NCBI RefSeq assembly: GCF_001968815.1
Contig: NZ_MIEQ01000049.1
Coordinates: 62,001-126,000, forward strand
Length of the DNA stretch: 64,000 nt
Direction of reading: 5' to 3'
From: Motiliproteus sp. MSK22-1
Lineage (GTDB): Bacteria; Pseudomonadota; Gammaproteobacteria; Pseudomonadales; Balneatricaceae
Both the position numbers and the translations under genes were made by a program. This document shows, piece by piece, positions 27,331 to 36,676 of the stretch (positions are counted from its first letter, which is position 1; each line of letters starts with the position of its first letter). The notes below the pieces were generated by a model that saw nothing but the letters and a program-made list of their open reading frames with translations, was not told the origin of the DNA and made no database searches.

Positions 27331-27784
27331 ATCCCTTCCCTAGCTATCGTTGTTTGGAGTAATGGCCTGCCAGAAGCTCTCTTTGGTGGAACAGTATTCA
27401 GCAAGTCAGACCACAGAAGTAGTTGAAGTGTAGCAAAGTACTGTCTCCCTGGACGATTTGTGGTCGCGAAGATCGTGGATTGATGGATAATAAATTGAAC
27501 AGTTCGACATCGGTGCCTGCTGCTAATAGTTTCACACAGTTGCTATTTTTTTTTCAGTAGCAGTGACTATCAGGTAATCATTGGTGGGGGGATTAGATGT
27601 GTTTCAGTAAAAAAGGCGAGCAATCATCTTTATGGCTGTTTTAGGGTCGCAGACTACGGGCGAAAGATATTTTTTGAAGCAAAGCTCGTGGGTAAAAAGG
27701 ACCTGCAACTATGTAATTGCAGGTCTGCTTGTATCAAGTCTTTTCCCTATGGTTAGCAAATTCCTTATCTCGCCATAGCATTAT
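27331..27784. promoter_or_regulatory. 454-base region between dddC and the second BCCT gene
   Basis: The region holds the dddC terminator (27694-27725) and, beyond it, about 360 bases that should contain the promoter of the BCCT gene. A run of nine T lies at 27547-27555. I see no clear -35/-10 pair or operator. Confidence 0.35.
27694..27725 (-). terminator. Intrinsic terminator after dddC
   Basis: On the minus strand GACCTGCAA (27725-27717) pairs with TTGCAGGTC (27708-27700) over nine bases around an eight-base loop and is followed by CTTTTT. It lies about 60 bases past the dddC stop and ends the dddT-dddB-dddC transcript. Confidence 0.8.
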
Positions 27785-29320
27785 TTATGTCGGCATGGAA
27801 AACAGAGCCCCTTCTCGAATTCCAGCGGAAGGCCAGCGTTGGGTAACGGTTTTACGTTTGGTGTAAAAGCGCACGGCATCGGGACCGTAGGCGTGAAGAT
27901 CGCCAAACAAGGAACGCTTCCACCCGCCAAAGCTGTGGAATGCGACGGGGACGGGGAGGGGAACGTTAATTCCGACCATGCCCACTTTGATATTGTCGGA
28001 GAAATAGCGAGCAGCTTCTCCGTCACGGGTAAAGATACAGGTACCGTTGCCATATTCATGATCATTAATCAGATCCATGGCTTCCTGCATAGTTTCTACA
28101 CGGATGATTTGTAAGACCGGGCCAAAGATCTCTTCTTGGTAGCTTTGCATCTCAGGAGTGACTTTATCTATAAGCGTGCCACCGACAAAGAAACCATTTT
28201 CATAGCCGCTAACCTGAGGGTTACGGCCATCGACTATAATCTCGGCCCCTTGCTCTTCGGCGCTGTTGATATACCCGACGACTTTATTCTGGTGTTGTCG
28301 AGTGATTACCGGACCAAAATCGTTGCTGTTATCGGTATGAGCACCGACTTTCAGGTTAGCCATTGCCGATTGCATTTTGGATACCAGGGCGTCTGCGGTG
28401 GCATCACCTACTGCTACCGCTACCGATAGTGCCATGCAACGTTCTCCAGAAGAACCGAAAGCCGCTCCCAGCAACTGATTAACAGCATTATCCATATCTG
28501 CATCCGGCATCAGGATGGCGTGGTTTTTAGCACCTCCAAGTGCCTGGCAGCGTTTTCCGTTAGCGTTGGCAGTCGTGTAAATATATTCAGCGATGGGAGT
28601 TGATCCAACAAAACTAACAGCCTGAATCCGGTCGTCATCCAGTAACGTATCAACGGCTTCCTTATCACCGTTGACAACATTCATTACGCCGTCCGGTAAC
28701 CCTGCTTCTTGTAGAAGCTGAGCGATAAAGAGGGTTGAGCTGGGGTCTCTTTCGGACGGTTTGAGGATAAAGCAATTACCACAGACCAGGGCCATGGGAT
28801 ACATCCACAGGGGCACCATGGCGGGAAAGTTAAAAGGGGTAATCCCGGCTACCACTCCCAGTGGCTGAAACTCACTCCAGGAGTCAATGTTAGGTCCAAC
28901 GTTCTTACTATGTTCGCCCTTTAACAGTTCCGGTGCAGCGCAAGCGTATTCCACATTCTCGATGCCGCGCTGCAGCTCTCCTTGAGCATCATGATTAATT
29001 TTACCGTGTTCTTCACCTATCATTTCGCAAATGCGATCAGCGTTTTTTTCTAATAATTCCTTAAAGCGGAACATCACACGTGCACGCTTGATGGGGGGAG
29101 TATTTCGCCATGCCGGGTACGCGGCCTGGGCGGCGGTAATGGCTTCTTCGACGGTCCGTCGGCTGGCCAGATCAACCTGCTTACTGGCCTCCCCCGTGGC
29201 CGGATTGAATACGTCCTGGCTGCGACTCCCCTCAATGATGACTTTACCATTGATCAGATGTCCTACTGGGGTTGTTTTGTCAGTGGTTATAGCAGTGCTG
29301 GCCATAGCATCGGTGCTCAT
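27785..29320 (-). CDS. dddC: Methylmalonate-semialdehyde dehydrogenase-like enzyme DddC
   Basis: This 511-residue CoA-acylating aldehyde dehydrogenase is of the MmsA family. The catalytic Cys is Cys295 in GSSGERCMALS, the cofactor segment is VSFVGSTPIAEYIY, and the C-terminal stretch INVPLPVPVAFHSFGGWKRS is diagnostic of MmsA. In DMSP-cleaving Marinomonas and Halomonas, DddC oxidises malonate semialdehyde, formed from 3-hydroxypropionate by DddB, to acetyl-CoA. Here it follows dddB and dddT on the same strand, so I assign that role rather than valine breakdown. The ATG at 29320 has GAGGA upstream. A terminator follows the gene. Confidence 0.88.
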   Translation of the reverse strand: MSTDAMASTAITTDKTTPVGHLINGKVIIEGSRSQDVFNPATGEASKQVDLASRRTVEEAITAAQAAYPAWRNTPPIKRARVMFRFKELLEKNADRICEMIGEEHGKINHDAQGELQRGIENVEYACAAPELLKGEHSKNVGPNIDSWSEFQPLGVVAGITPFNFPAMVPLWMYPMALVCGNCFILKPSERDPSSTLFIAQLLQEAGLPDGVMNVVNGDKEAVDTLLDDDRIQAVSFVGSTPIAEYIYTTANANGKRCQALGGAKNHAILMPDADMDNAVNQLLGAAFGSSGERCMALSVAVAVGDATADALVSKMQSAMANLKVGAHTDNSNDFGPVITRQHQNKVVGYINSAEEQGAEIIVDGRNPQVSGYENGFFVGGTLIDKVTPEMQSYQEEIFGPVLQIIRVETMQEAMDLINDHEYGNGTCIFTRDGEAARYFSDNIKVGMVGINVPLPVPVAFHSFGGWKRSLFGDLHAYGPDAVRFYTKRKTVTQRWPSAGIREGALFSMPT

Positions 29321-29439
29321 ACATTATCCTCAAATTCAAACGAGTAACGACTGTTGCGTTACAAATAGGCAATTGCCAGTTGGTCATACGAAATAATTAA
29401 CAGTTGCAGATATGACATAGATGAATAATCTCTACTGGC

Positions 29440-30597
29440 TCACCAGAGCTTTTTGTAGATATTGATAATTTCTTCGGTGCTGGGGGCACGAGGGTTGTTA
29501 TTGGGAGATCCTGACGCCAGAGCCTGTTCAGCCATGGTTGGCAGCAAATTAAAGAAATCTTCTCGCTTAATGCCGAACTGTTCTGGAGTGGGAACCTGAA
29601 GTTCGTCATTTAGGGCATGGAGTTCATTCAGCAGCTTGTCGTTGGCAACGTCAGTGCTGTCTTTTTCATTGGCTATACCCATTGCGCGTGCGCAGTCGGC
29701 ATAACGTTCAGGAGCATCGGGAATAGAAAACTCAGTCACGCTGGGCAGTAACATTGCATTAGAGAGACCATGGGGGACATGGAAAGCGGCTCCAATAGGA
29801 CGGCTCATACCATGAACCAATGCCACCGATGCATTGGAGAAGGCTACACCGGCAAGAGTGGAACCCAGCATCATTGCTTCGCGAGCTTGGTTGTCAGAAC
29901 CGTCTTTATAAACCCTGCGTAAATTCGGACTGATCAACCGCATCGCTGATAATGCCTGACTATCGCTATAGGGATTGGCCTTCTTACTGATATAGGCTTC
30001 CATGGCGTGAGTTAAGGCATCGATCCCGGTATCCGCCGTGGTGCGTGATGGCAGACTCAGGGTCAGATCATAATCCACCAGAGCTGCCACAGGCATAAAG
30101 CCAATGCCCATGCAGAGCATTTTTTCGTCGGTTTTTTCATCGGTGATGATGGTAACCCTTGTTACTTCAGAGCCGGTTCCTGCTGTGGTGGGCACCGCAA
30201 TAATCGGTAAACCTGACTCAATCACAGCCCGAGGAAACTTATAATCCTGCATCTCGCCACCCTGTTTGGCGAGAATAGAAATGGCCTTGGCGCTGTCTAT
30301 GGGGCTGCCGCCGCCCAACGCTATCAGGCAGTCATAATCACCATTGCGGGCCTTATCAACACCGGCTTGAATCGAGCTGACTGTGGGCTCTGGAACAGTA
30401 TCATCAAAGACTTCAGCCGCAATGGCATGGCTTGCAAGGGCCTCTTGGACTCGACTGATATACCCCAGTTTAACCATCATCTTGTCGGTAATAATCAACG
30501 GGCGCTTGCAGCCGAGGCTGGTCAGAATGTTGGGTATCTCCTGGCTTGCGCCAGCACCTACTTGCATAATGCGGGGAAGAATCACTTGAGTAGACAT
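29440..30597 (-). CDS. dddB: Iron-containing alcohol dehydrogenase DddB
   Basis: This 385-residue dehydrogenase is of the group III, iron-dependent type. The NAD-binding motif is GGGSPIDSAKAI, and metal ligands lie in DALTHAMEAYI and in MSRPIGAAFHVPHGLSNAM. In DMSP clusters DddB oxidises 3-hydroxypropionate (or its CoA-linked form) to malonate semialdehyde. The gene lies between dddT and dddC, as in Marinomonas. AGGAGA precedes the ATG by a few bases. The 65-base gap to dddT and 119-base gap to dddC suit one operon. Confidence 0.87.
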   Translation of the reverse strand: MSTQVILPRIMQVGAGASQEIPNILTSLGCKRPLIITDKMMVKLGYISRVQEALASHAIAAEVFDDTVPEPTVSSIQAGVDKARNGDYDCLIALGGGSPIDSAKAISILAKQGGEMQDYKFPRAVIESGLPIIAVPTTAGTGSEVTRVTIITDEKTDEKMLCMGIGFMPVAALVDYDLTLSLPSRTTADTGIDALTHAMEAYISKKANPYSDSQALSAMRLISPNLRRVYKDGSDNQAREAMMLGSTLAGVAFSNASVALVHGMSRPIGAAFHVPHGLSNAMLLPSVTEFSIPDAPERYADCARAMGIANEKDSTDVANDKLLNELHALNDELQVPTPEQFGIKREDFFNLLPTMAEQALASGSPNNNPRAPSTEEIINIYKKLW

Positions 30598-30662
30598 GTT
30601 GTCTCCTATTATCTATTCGGATCATCAGTGCTAACTGATTAAGCGCTGGCGAGAAGCTGTTT

Positions 30663-32291
30663 TTAAACGTTACTGGCTATGGAAGCAGCCGACTGTTCTG
30701 CTGCGCCGATTTCTTTGGCTGTGCTGCTTTTGGCTGACAACGTCTGTTTACCGGGTAAGGTCTCTTCACGCAGGGATTTGTAGAGCCCATAAGTGGCCAG
30801 GATCACGATGATTGAGAAGGGGAGTGCGGCAACAATCGAGGCGGTCTGCAGGGCCTTAAGACCACCGGCATACAACAAAACCCCTGCTACTGCCCCAACC
30901 GCTATTCCCCAGAATACCCGTAAACGAGCCGGCGGATGCTCTTCACCCATTGAGATCAGGGTGCAGATTACCAGGGTCGCGGAGTCTGCTGAGGTGACGA
31001 AGTAGGTCACCAGCATAATGGTGCAAAGCCCGGACATCAGGACGGTCATCAGTTGTCCGATACCCATCAGTTCGATGGTTTTGAACAGCGCCATAGTCGT
31101 GTCTGCGTTAACAGCAGCGGTCACTCCTCCGCCGCCGAACAGTTCGATAAACATGGCAGTATTACCGAAGATTGAGATCCAGAAAGCAGCCAGAAGTGTC
31201 GGTGCGACGAGTACACCCAGCACAAACTCACGGATCGTGCGTCCCTTGGAAATGCGTGCGATAAAAATCCCACAGAAAGGAGCCCAGGCTATCCACCAGC
31301 CCCAATAGAAAATGGTCCACCAGCCCTGCCATTGACCCTTGGGATCGGGATCGACCCAAAGACCCAGTTCAACCGCATGAAACAGGTAATCACCGGTGTT
31401 GGTAACAAAGGCTCCCAGCACATAAGCGGTCGGACCAAAAACAACAAATAGTCCCAGAATGATCAGAGTGAGGTGCATATTCAATTCGCTAAGGATACGA
31501 ATACCCTTATTCAAACCGGTCAGTACCGATGCCGTGGCGATGATTGAGAGCACGGCAATTAATATGATCTGGTTGTTGGTTGAGACTTCAAAACCCAGCA
31601 GGTAGCCCAGACCTGCGTTCATCTGCTGAGCACCCAGACCCAGAGAAGTGGCGATACCGAACACAGTACCAAACACCGCGAGCAGATCGGCTGCATGACC
31701 AATAGGACCGTAGATACGATCACCAAAGATGGGATAAAGGCAAGAACGAATGGAGAGAGGTAAGCCTTTGCGGTAAGCAAAATACGCTAACGCCAAGCCG
31801 ATCACGGCAAACAGTGCCCAGCCATGTAGCCCCCAATGGAAGATGGAGATTCGCATAGCGACTTGAGCCGCCTCGACTGTCAATTGCTGCGCTTCGGTAA
31901 TCAGAGGATTGCTCTGAAAATGGTAAATGGGTTCAGCAATACTCCAGAACAGGATTCCAATGCCAATACCCGCTCCAAACAGCATTGAAAACCAGGAGAA
32001 GTTACTGAATTCAGGTTTATCCGTATCCTTCCCGAGACGGATATCGCCGTAGCGGCTAAAGATCAGCCATATGGAGAAAAACAGAAAAAAACTGATCAGG
32101 CCGATGTAATACCAGGCCAGGTCAGAAGCGATAAAGGCTTTGGCGGCTGAATAGATCGAGTTGGCATACTTTGGATCTACGATGGTGAATAGCACAAATG
32201 CCATGACCAGTAATCCTGACCCGATAGCCATGATCGGGTTGGTGCCTGTAAATAAGCCGCTCTCAGGCATTGCCTGTCTATGCGTTCTCAT
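30663..32291 (-). CDS. dddT: BCCT-family transporter DddT (probable DMSP importer)
   Basis: This 542-residue carrier has about 12 membrane helices. The BCCT signatures are GAGIGIGILFWSIAEPIYHF near residue 110 and WWTIFYWGWWIAWAPFCGIF near 340. By position (divergent from dddD, next to dddB and dddC) it corresponds to DddT, which imports dimethylsulfoniopropionate in Marinomonas. The start overlaps the stop of the universal stress protein gene by four bases, so the two are translated together. The C-terminus is a short Ser/Ala-rich tail. Confidence 0.87.
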   Translation of the reverse strand: MRTHRQAMPESGLFTGTNPIMAIGSGLLVMAFVLFTIVDPKYANSIYSAAKAFIASDLAWYYIGLISFFLFFSIWLIFSRYGDIRLGKDTDKPEFSNFSWFSMLFGAGIGIGILFWSIAEPIYHFQSNPLITEAQQLTVEAAQVAMRISIFHWGLHGWALFAVIGLALAYFAYRKGLPLSIRSCLYPIFGDRIYGPIGHAADLLAVFGTVFGIATSLGLGAQQMNAGLGYLLGFEVSTNNQIILIAVLSIIATASVLTGLNKGIRILSELNMHLTLIILGLFVVFGPTAYVLGAFVTNTGDYLFHAVELGLWVDPDPKGQWQGWWTIFYWGWWIAWAPFCGIFIARISKGRTIREFVLGVLVAPTLLAAFWISIFGNTAMFIELFGGGGVTAAVNADTTMALFKTIELMGIGQLMTVLMSGLCTIMLVTYFVTSADSATLVICTLISMGEEHPPARLRVFWGIAVGAVAGVLLYAGGLKALQTASIVAALPFSIIVILATYGLYKSLREETLPGKQTLSAKSSTAKEIGAAEQSAASIASNV

Positions 32292-32782
32292 GATGCCACC
32301 CCCTGCTGATTTCTAGCTGTTCTTTCTCGCGTTTTTTCTTGGACTTTTTCGCGCACCACCAGTACTGAACACTGAGCATGTCGCATGACATGGGAAGCAT
32401 TGGCGCCAATCAAATAATCGGTTAATTCAGGTCGATGGGATGCCATCACAATCAGGTCTGCGTCTGCCTCTCTGGCGATTCGAAGAACTTCCTTATAAAT
32501 TCGACCCTGACCAACGGTGACGCTGGTAATGATATTGTCGGGTACAAGACGCTCTACCAGCGCCTTGAGGTTTCCCTTTCCTTCTTCTTTTATGTGGCGA
32601 TCAATGCCACTGGGAAGATGCGCCGCAATTGCAGGAATATCGGCGTTGGGAACAACGGTTACAACATGCAATCTGGCATCGTTATTCCGAGCCTGTTCAA
32701 CCGCCATAGGCAATGCGCTGCGCCAGGAGCTCTCGTGGGCCAGATCCACCGGGATGAGTATATTTTTGTACTTATTATTCAT
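32288..32782 (-). CDS. Universal stress protein, UspA family
   Basis: This 164-residue protein has the Usp alpha/beta fold. ILIPVDLAHESSW starts the first strand, DLIVMASHRPELTDYLIGAN is the conserved helix-strand pair, and HVMRHAQCSVLVVREK is the C-terminal motif. It is the first gene of the dddT operon and overlaps dddT. Usp genes joined to BCCT transporter genes are seen in several osmolyte clusters, where they probably regulate carrier activity. Whether this one binds ATP is unclear, since the second Gly of the G-2x-G motif is Ala. Confidence 0.86.
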   Translation of the reverse strand: MNNKYKNILIPVDLAHESSWRSALPMAVEQARNNDARLHVVTVVPNADIPAIAAHLPSGIDRHIKEEGKGNLKALVERLVPDNIITSVTVGQGRIYKEVLRIAREADADLIVMASHRPELTDYLIGANASHVMRHAQCSVLVVREKVQEKTRERTARNQQGVAS

Positions 32783-33246
32783 GCTTCAACTCTTCGATAA
32801 GGGTTGCTCTTAGTCTTTCTTGGAGACTGCTACAGCGAAGGGTATTGATAAAATACCTTAAAATGATACGAAATGGATTGTTATATAAAAATAATCGGAA
32901 AAGAAACAATAAAATTCCAGTCTATGACCTTATTTTATTTATAGGTCGATCAGTATTTTAATTTCTTCTGAAATATCAATTAGCTAGCAATTGCAGGATT
33001 CGTGAGGTTGTTGAGTTTATAAAGGTATAAATAAAACACACCCTCAGGGCCTTTTTTTATTGCTGGTTCAGCGATGTTTTCATTTCTACTATCCGCCGCA
33101 GAAACTGTTCGAAAAAGAGGTGTTCATGATAGGTCAGTACTGTGGATAACTGGTACGTACTCTGAATGAGCACGCCTTCGGGTGAACCGTTTTCAACGCT
33201 CATCATTTGCTGTTTGCTGGAACAGCTTTAAGTAGGATTTATTGCA
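32783..33246. promoter_or_regulatory. 464-base divergent control region between usp-dddT and dddD
   Basis: This AT-rich region (especially 32860-33030) should hold both promoters of the DMSP cluster and the binding site of its regulator. I could not pick a convincing operator. The sequence CAATTAGCTAGCAATTG near 32977-32993 is a loose inverted repeat of a LysR-like size. Confidence 0.35.
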
Positions 33247-35760
33247 ATGAAAAATAACAATCAATTGCCTTTGGCCGGTGTTCGTGTTGTCGACTTCGGT
33301 CAACAGATTGCAGGTCCGGCCGTTGCTATGACACTGGCCGATCTTGGTGCAACCGTCGTGCATATAGACCCCCCGGAAGGTCCCCTTTGGGATCATCCGG
33401 CCAATGCCATCCTGAATCGAAATAAGAGCAGCATTCGCCTGGATCTGAAAACTGAGTCAGGCCTGTCTCAGGCTCTGGCTCTAATAACCAAGGCGGATGT
33501 GGTGATAGAAAGCTTTCGTCCGGGGGTGATGAAGCGTCTGGGGGTGGATTTTTCTGAATTGCGGCTAGAGCGACCTGAATTGATCACCCTTTCTGTTCCG
33601 GGGTTTGCCAGCAATGATGAATTACGCCGGGAATGGAAAGCCACTGAAGCGGTGGTCGCCGCGACCTGTGGCGCCTTTACCGATATGGGATTTAATCGGG
33701 TGTTGATGGGATTGAATCCCAGCTTTTCACCCTTGCCGCTTGGTTCATCCTATGCAACCTCTCTGGCAGCCAGTTCTGTGGTGTTTGCCCTTACCGAGCG
33801 GGAAAAAACCGGACGAGGGGACAGTATCGAAGTTCCGGTAGCCTCCGCTCTGATGGAAGGGCTTTCATACAATTCCTATGTAATTGAAGGGCTGCCTGAT
33901 CGTTATAAAACCATGCGTGAGCATGAGATTGAACATCGAAAAACCAACGATATCCCGATGGATTTGAGTTACCAGCAATTGCAGGAATATCTGGACCCTT
34001 TTTATCGCACTTATGAGTGTGCCGATGGACGGATGTTCTATTGTGTTTGTCCTTCACATCGCAATCATGCCAAGCGCGCCTTGCAGCTATTGGGAATTTA
34101 TGACGAACTGCTCGCTGAGGGATTACCGGATGTCGTCGACCTGCATCAACCTATCGCAGAATGGGAGGGAGAGACCTCTATTGGTGTCTATCCGCTGCCA
34201 AAAAAATGGGCGGATATTATCTCTGCAAAAATGAAAAAAGCATTCCTGGCGAAGACGTCGACCGAGTGGGGTGTCGCATTTGGTGAAGGCCAGATACCCG
34301 GGGCACCCCATCGAACAACCCAGGAGTGGGTCAATGATGAGCATACCAATGCCGCTGGATTGATTGTTGAGGTAAAAGATCCTGAGTTTGGCATCATGAA
34401 GCAGCCAGGGCCCATTGCCTGGTTAGAAGGATTGACAGAATCGATGCTGTCACCTCGTCCCAGAAAAGAGGTGAGCTACGATCAGGCGCTGGCAGAGCTG
34501 ACTGAGGTGGCTGAGCAGGACAAAGTCACGCGCCCGGTTGGTGCAGATATTCATCCGATCACTGGTAACGGGTGGTTAGATGGGCTGCGAGTTTTGGATC
34601 TGACCAATGTGATTGCCGGTCCTCATTCGACAGCTTTTCTTGGGCGGTTTGGCGCCGAAGTGATCAAACTGGATCCGGTGACACCTTTTTATGATCCTCT
34701 GATCGGCACACTTTTTACCTTCTTAACCAATATGGGTAAGAAAAGTGCTCTGGTGGATATTACAACCGATGAAGGAAGAGAAGTCTTCAAGCGACTGGTT
34801 CGATCCGTTGATATGGTGGTAATTAATGCCCCTGAGCGGCAGATAAAACCTTTAGGTCTGGATCATGAAAGCCTGCAAGCCATTAATCCTGGAGTATTGT
34901 TCTGCCGTCTGGATTGTTTGGGCGGGCCGCTGGGTGGTCCAAAAACCGACTACATCGGATACGATGATATTATCCAGGCAAACAGCGGAATCATGAGCCG
35001 CTTTGGCGGACAGAAAACGCCCGAAGAGCATGCTCATTTAGGTACGCTGGACGTTAACTGCGGATTTGCCGCAGGTCTGGGAATGGCGGTATCCCTATAC
35101 CACAAGCAAAAGACCGGTGAAGCGACCCGAGCCCGGACCTCCTTATCTGCGGTGACTAACCTGGCTCAGATACCCTTTGCCTTTGACTATCAAGGTCGTG
35201 CCCCTTTTAACGAACCTTCGGGACGGGAGGCTTTGGGCAACCATGAACTATCCCATTTTTACCAAACCGGGCAGGGTTGGATCTTTTTGGATGCAAATGC
35301 TACTGAACTAAGCACGCTCAATCAGATAGAAGGCCTAAAAGGCATTTTGGCGACGGATGACATAGCCGGTTTCCTGACTGCTGCCTTCAAAACAGCGCCG
35401 GCCGATTACTGGGCGGAGATGTTGCAAAGCGCCGGAGTAGCGGCAGCAGCGCCTCAATCTATAGAGGACTTGCGGGATAGATATAGTCGGCAAGCAGATG
35501 GTAGTGTAGGGATAGATAAAGGTAGCTTTGCCTTCTCAGTCTACCCGGACCACCCCAGTAGTCACTGCGTTACGCTGATTGATCACTATGCGATTCGTCC
35601 CGCTGAGGCTACCATCAGGGCCATCGATTCAACGGAACGATTTGGTCATTCCACCCGAGTGATTCTGGCTGATGCGGGTTACAGCGAGGCGGAAATCAGC
35701 TCGATGATTGAGCGAAAAGTTGCAGGGCAGGGCTGGGGTAAGGAGTTCTTGCCGAGCTAG
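33247..35760 (+). CDS. dddD: DMSP CoA-transferase/lyase DddD
   Basis: This 837-residue enzyme is made of two class III (CaiB/BaiF) CoA-transferase domains in tandem, about 1-420 and 430-837. The first opens LAGVRVVDFGQQIAGPAVAM and the second LDGLRVLDLTNVIAGPHSTA. DddD turns DMSP into DMS and 3-hydroxypropionyl-CoA using acetyl-CoA. The length matches Marinomonas DddD (about 838), and Asp602 in LGTLDVNCG lies at the position I recall as the catalytic Asp of that enzyme. It is divergent from usp-dddT-dddB-dddC, as in Marinomonas. AAGTAGGA precedes the ATG. The next sequence is a decayed gene, suggesting past rearrangement at this edge. Confidence 0.94.
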   Translation: MKNNNQLPLAGVRVVDFGQQIAGPAVAMTLADLGATVVHIDPPEGPLWDHPANAILNRNKSSIRLDLKTESGLSQALALITKADVVIESFRPGVMKRLGVDFSELRLERPELITLSVPGFASNDELRREWKATEAVVAATCGAFTDMGFNRVLMGLNPSFSPLPLGSSYATSLAASSVVFALTEREKTGRGDSIEVPVASALMEGLSYNSYVIEGLPDRYKTMREHEIEHRKTNDIPMDLSYQQLQEYLDPFYRTYECADGRMFYCVCPSHRNHAKRALQLLGIYDELLAEGLPDVVDLHQPIAEWEGETSIGVYPLPKKWADIISAKMKKAFLAKTSTEWGVAFGEGQIPGAPHRTTQEWVNDEHTNAAGLIVEVKDPEFGIMKQPGPIAWLEGLTESMLSPRPRKEVSYDQALAELTEVAEQDKVTRPVGADIHPITGNGWLDGLRVLDLTNVIAGPHSTAFLGRFGAEVIKLDPVTPFYDPLIGTLFTFLTNMGKKSALVDITTDEGREVFKRLVRSVDMVVINAPERQIKPLGLDHESLQAINPGVLFCRLDCLGGPLGGPKTDYIGYDDIIQANSGIMSRFGGQKTPEEHAHLGTLDVNCGFAAGLGMAVSLYHKQKTGEATRARTSLSAVTNLAQIPFAFDYQGRAPFNEPSGREALGNHELSHFYQTGQGWIFLDANATELSTLNQIEGLKGILATDDIAGFLTAAFKTAPADYWAEMLQSAGVAAAAPQSIEDLRDRYSRQADGSVGIDKGSFAFSVYPDHPSSHCVTLIDHYAIRPAEATIRAIDSTERFGHSTRVILADAGYSEAEISSMIERKVAGQGWGKEFLPS

Positions 35761-35792
35761 TTAAGGTTTAATTTCATTCCAAGCGGATAGAT

Positions 35793-35820
35793 GCAGGCGG
35801 ACTCTGACTCCGTCTGCATT
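35793..35820 (+). terminator. Likely terminator of dddD
   Basis: GCAGGCGGA (35793-35801) pairs with TCCGTCTGC (35809-35817) with one G-T pair, over a seven-base loop, followed by ATTATATT. It lies 33 bases past the dddD stop. The T-run is broken, so it is of moderate strength. Confidence 0.55.
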
Positions 35821-35845
35821 ATATTGAAGGTGCTAAGGCTGCCTG

Positions 35846-36015
35846 GTTCGTCTCAAACTTAATGCCGGTGATATGGTGGTGTTTGATAACCGTCGAGTTT
35901 TACATGACCGAGAACGCTTTGATCCCAGACCGGGTTACGTCATTTACGGGGCTGCTATGTGGATCGATCTGAGTTTCAAAGCCGACTGAGAGTACTTGCC
36001 GCTTTGTTCGAATAA
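35846..36015 (+). pseudogene. 3' remnant of a gamma-butyrobetaine hydroxylase-like (TauD-family) gene
   Basis: The first frame reads VRLKLNAGDMVVFDNRRVLH and goes on to FDPRPGY near 35937. The next frame then carries RHLRGCYVDRSEFQSRLR and ends in VLAALFE with a stop at 36013-36015. Together they match the C-terminus of gamma-butyrobetaine dioxygenases, including the second iron-binding His of NRRVLH and the RHLxGCYVD motif. A single missing base in GGTTA-CGTCAT at about 35938 explains the frame change. Nothing like the first 300 residues of the enzyme precedes it, so this is a dead fragment. Its presence just after dddD hints that a carnitine/butyrobetaine gene once stood here. Confidence 0.85.
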
Positions 36016-36136
36016 GTTGAAATCAATGCCGGCTTTTTTATATCTGCCGGTTGTCGCAGAAAAGTGCTGGGGCGAACTGGGAGGGGGCTGCAATACAAAT
36101 CCCGAGCTGACAAAAATAAACCTGAGGACTATTTTT

Positions 36137-36247
36137 ATGCGTTGTTTTTCTTTGTTTCACAAAGTTGCACTCACTGTCTGTTTAGGGATTTCAACCAGCT
36201 TTGGCTCACTAAATCCATTGCCCCCGGCTATAACCATCTTAGACTGA
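36137..36247 (+). CDS. Doubtful 36-residue ORF with signal-peptide-like start
   Basis: An ATG at 36137 is preceded by GAGGA at nine bases, and the frame opens MRCFSLFHKVALTVCLGIS, which resembles an export signal. It ends after 36 residues. It may be the broken start of a secreted protein or chance. The rest of the 35761-36676 gap, apart from the listed items, shows nothing recognisable. Confidence 0.2.
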   Translation: MRCFSLFHKVALTVCLGISTSFGSLNPLPPAITILD

Positions 36248-36605
36248 ATAAAGAGAGCGACTATAAGTCACCTTCTGGTCCTTACCAGCCAGACCTCAAG
36301 TCTGGCGTAGATTTCACGTTCGCTGGTTATCTATATAGTTAGTTCTTCCCTACGTTACCTTCGAACCAATCCGGTACCCGATACGGAATGAATCAGATTA
36401 ATCCTGTTTTCTGATATCAGATCACCCTAAGGTAGAGCTTTTGGCTTTCTCTGTTTCATGTGAATTTGCAGCTCTTTACCCGGATACAGCAGAAAATGGC
36501 GAGGTGTAGATAGGATAATCGCCTGTTTTGACTGAATATTAAAAAAGTTAAGTGTTATTTAGGGTCAGCGGGCCATGCCACAACGTTTTAAACGGATTTT
36601 AGCGG

Positions 36606-36662
36606 CACCGGGAATGCTATGTAATCTCTCCTTCCAGTCGGATTACAGCTGTATTTCCGGTG
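36606..36662. repeat. Long imperfect inverted repeat downstream of the SulP gene
   Basis: The arms 36606-36626 (starting CACCGGGAATGC, ending TGTAATC) and 36641-36662 (starting GATTACAG, ending TTTCCGGTG) are imperfect complements with a 14-base loop. About 17 of 21 positions pair. No T-run follows. It sits just past the stop of the SulP gene and may be an mRNA 3' structure or a degenerate mobile-element end. Confidence 0.55.
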
Positions 36663-36676
36663 TCGATTATCACTCA

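Noticed and set aside
36064-36342. 92-residue open frame after dddD
   Set aside because: No ribosome site, no domain and composition unlike neighbouring genes; it lies in a decayed region.
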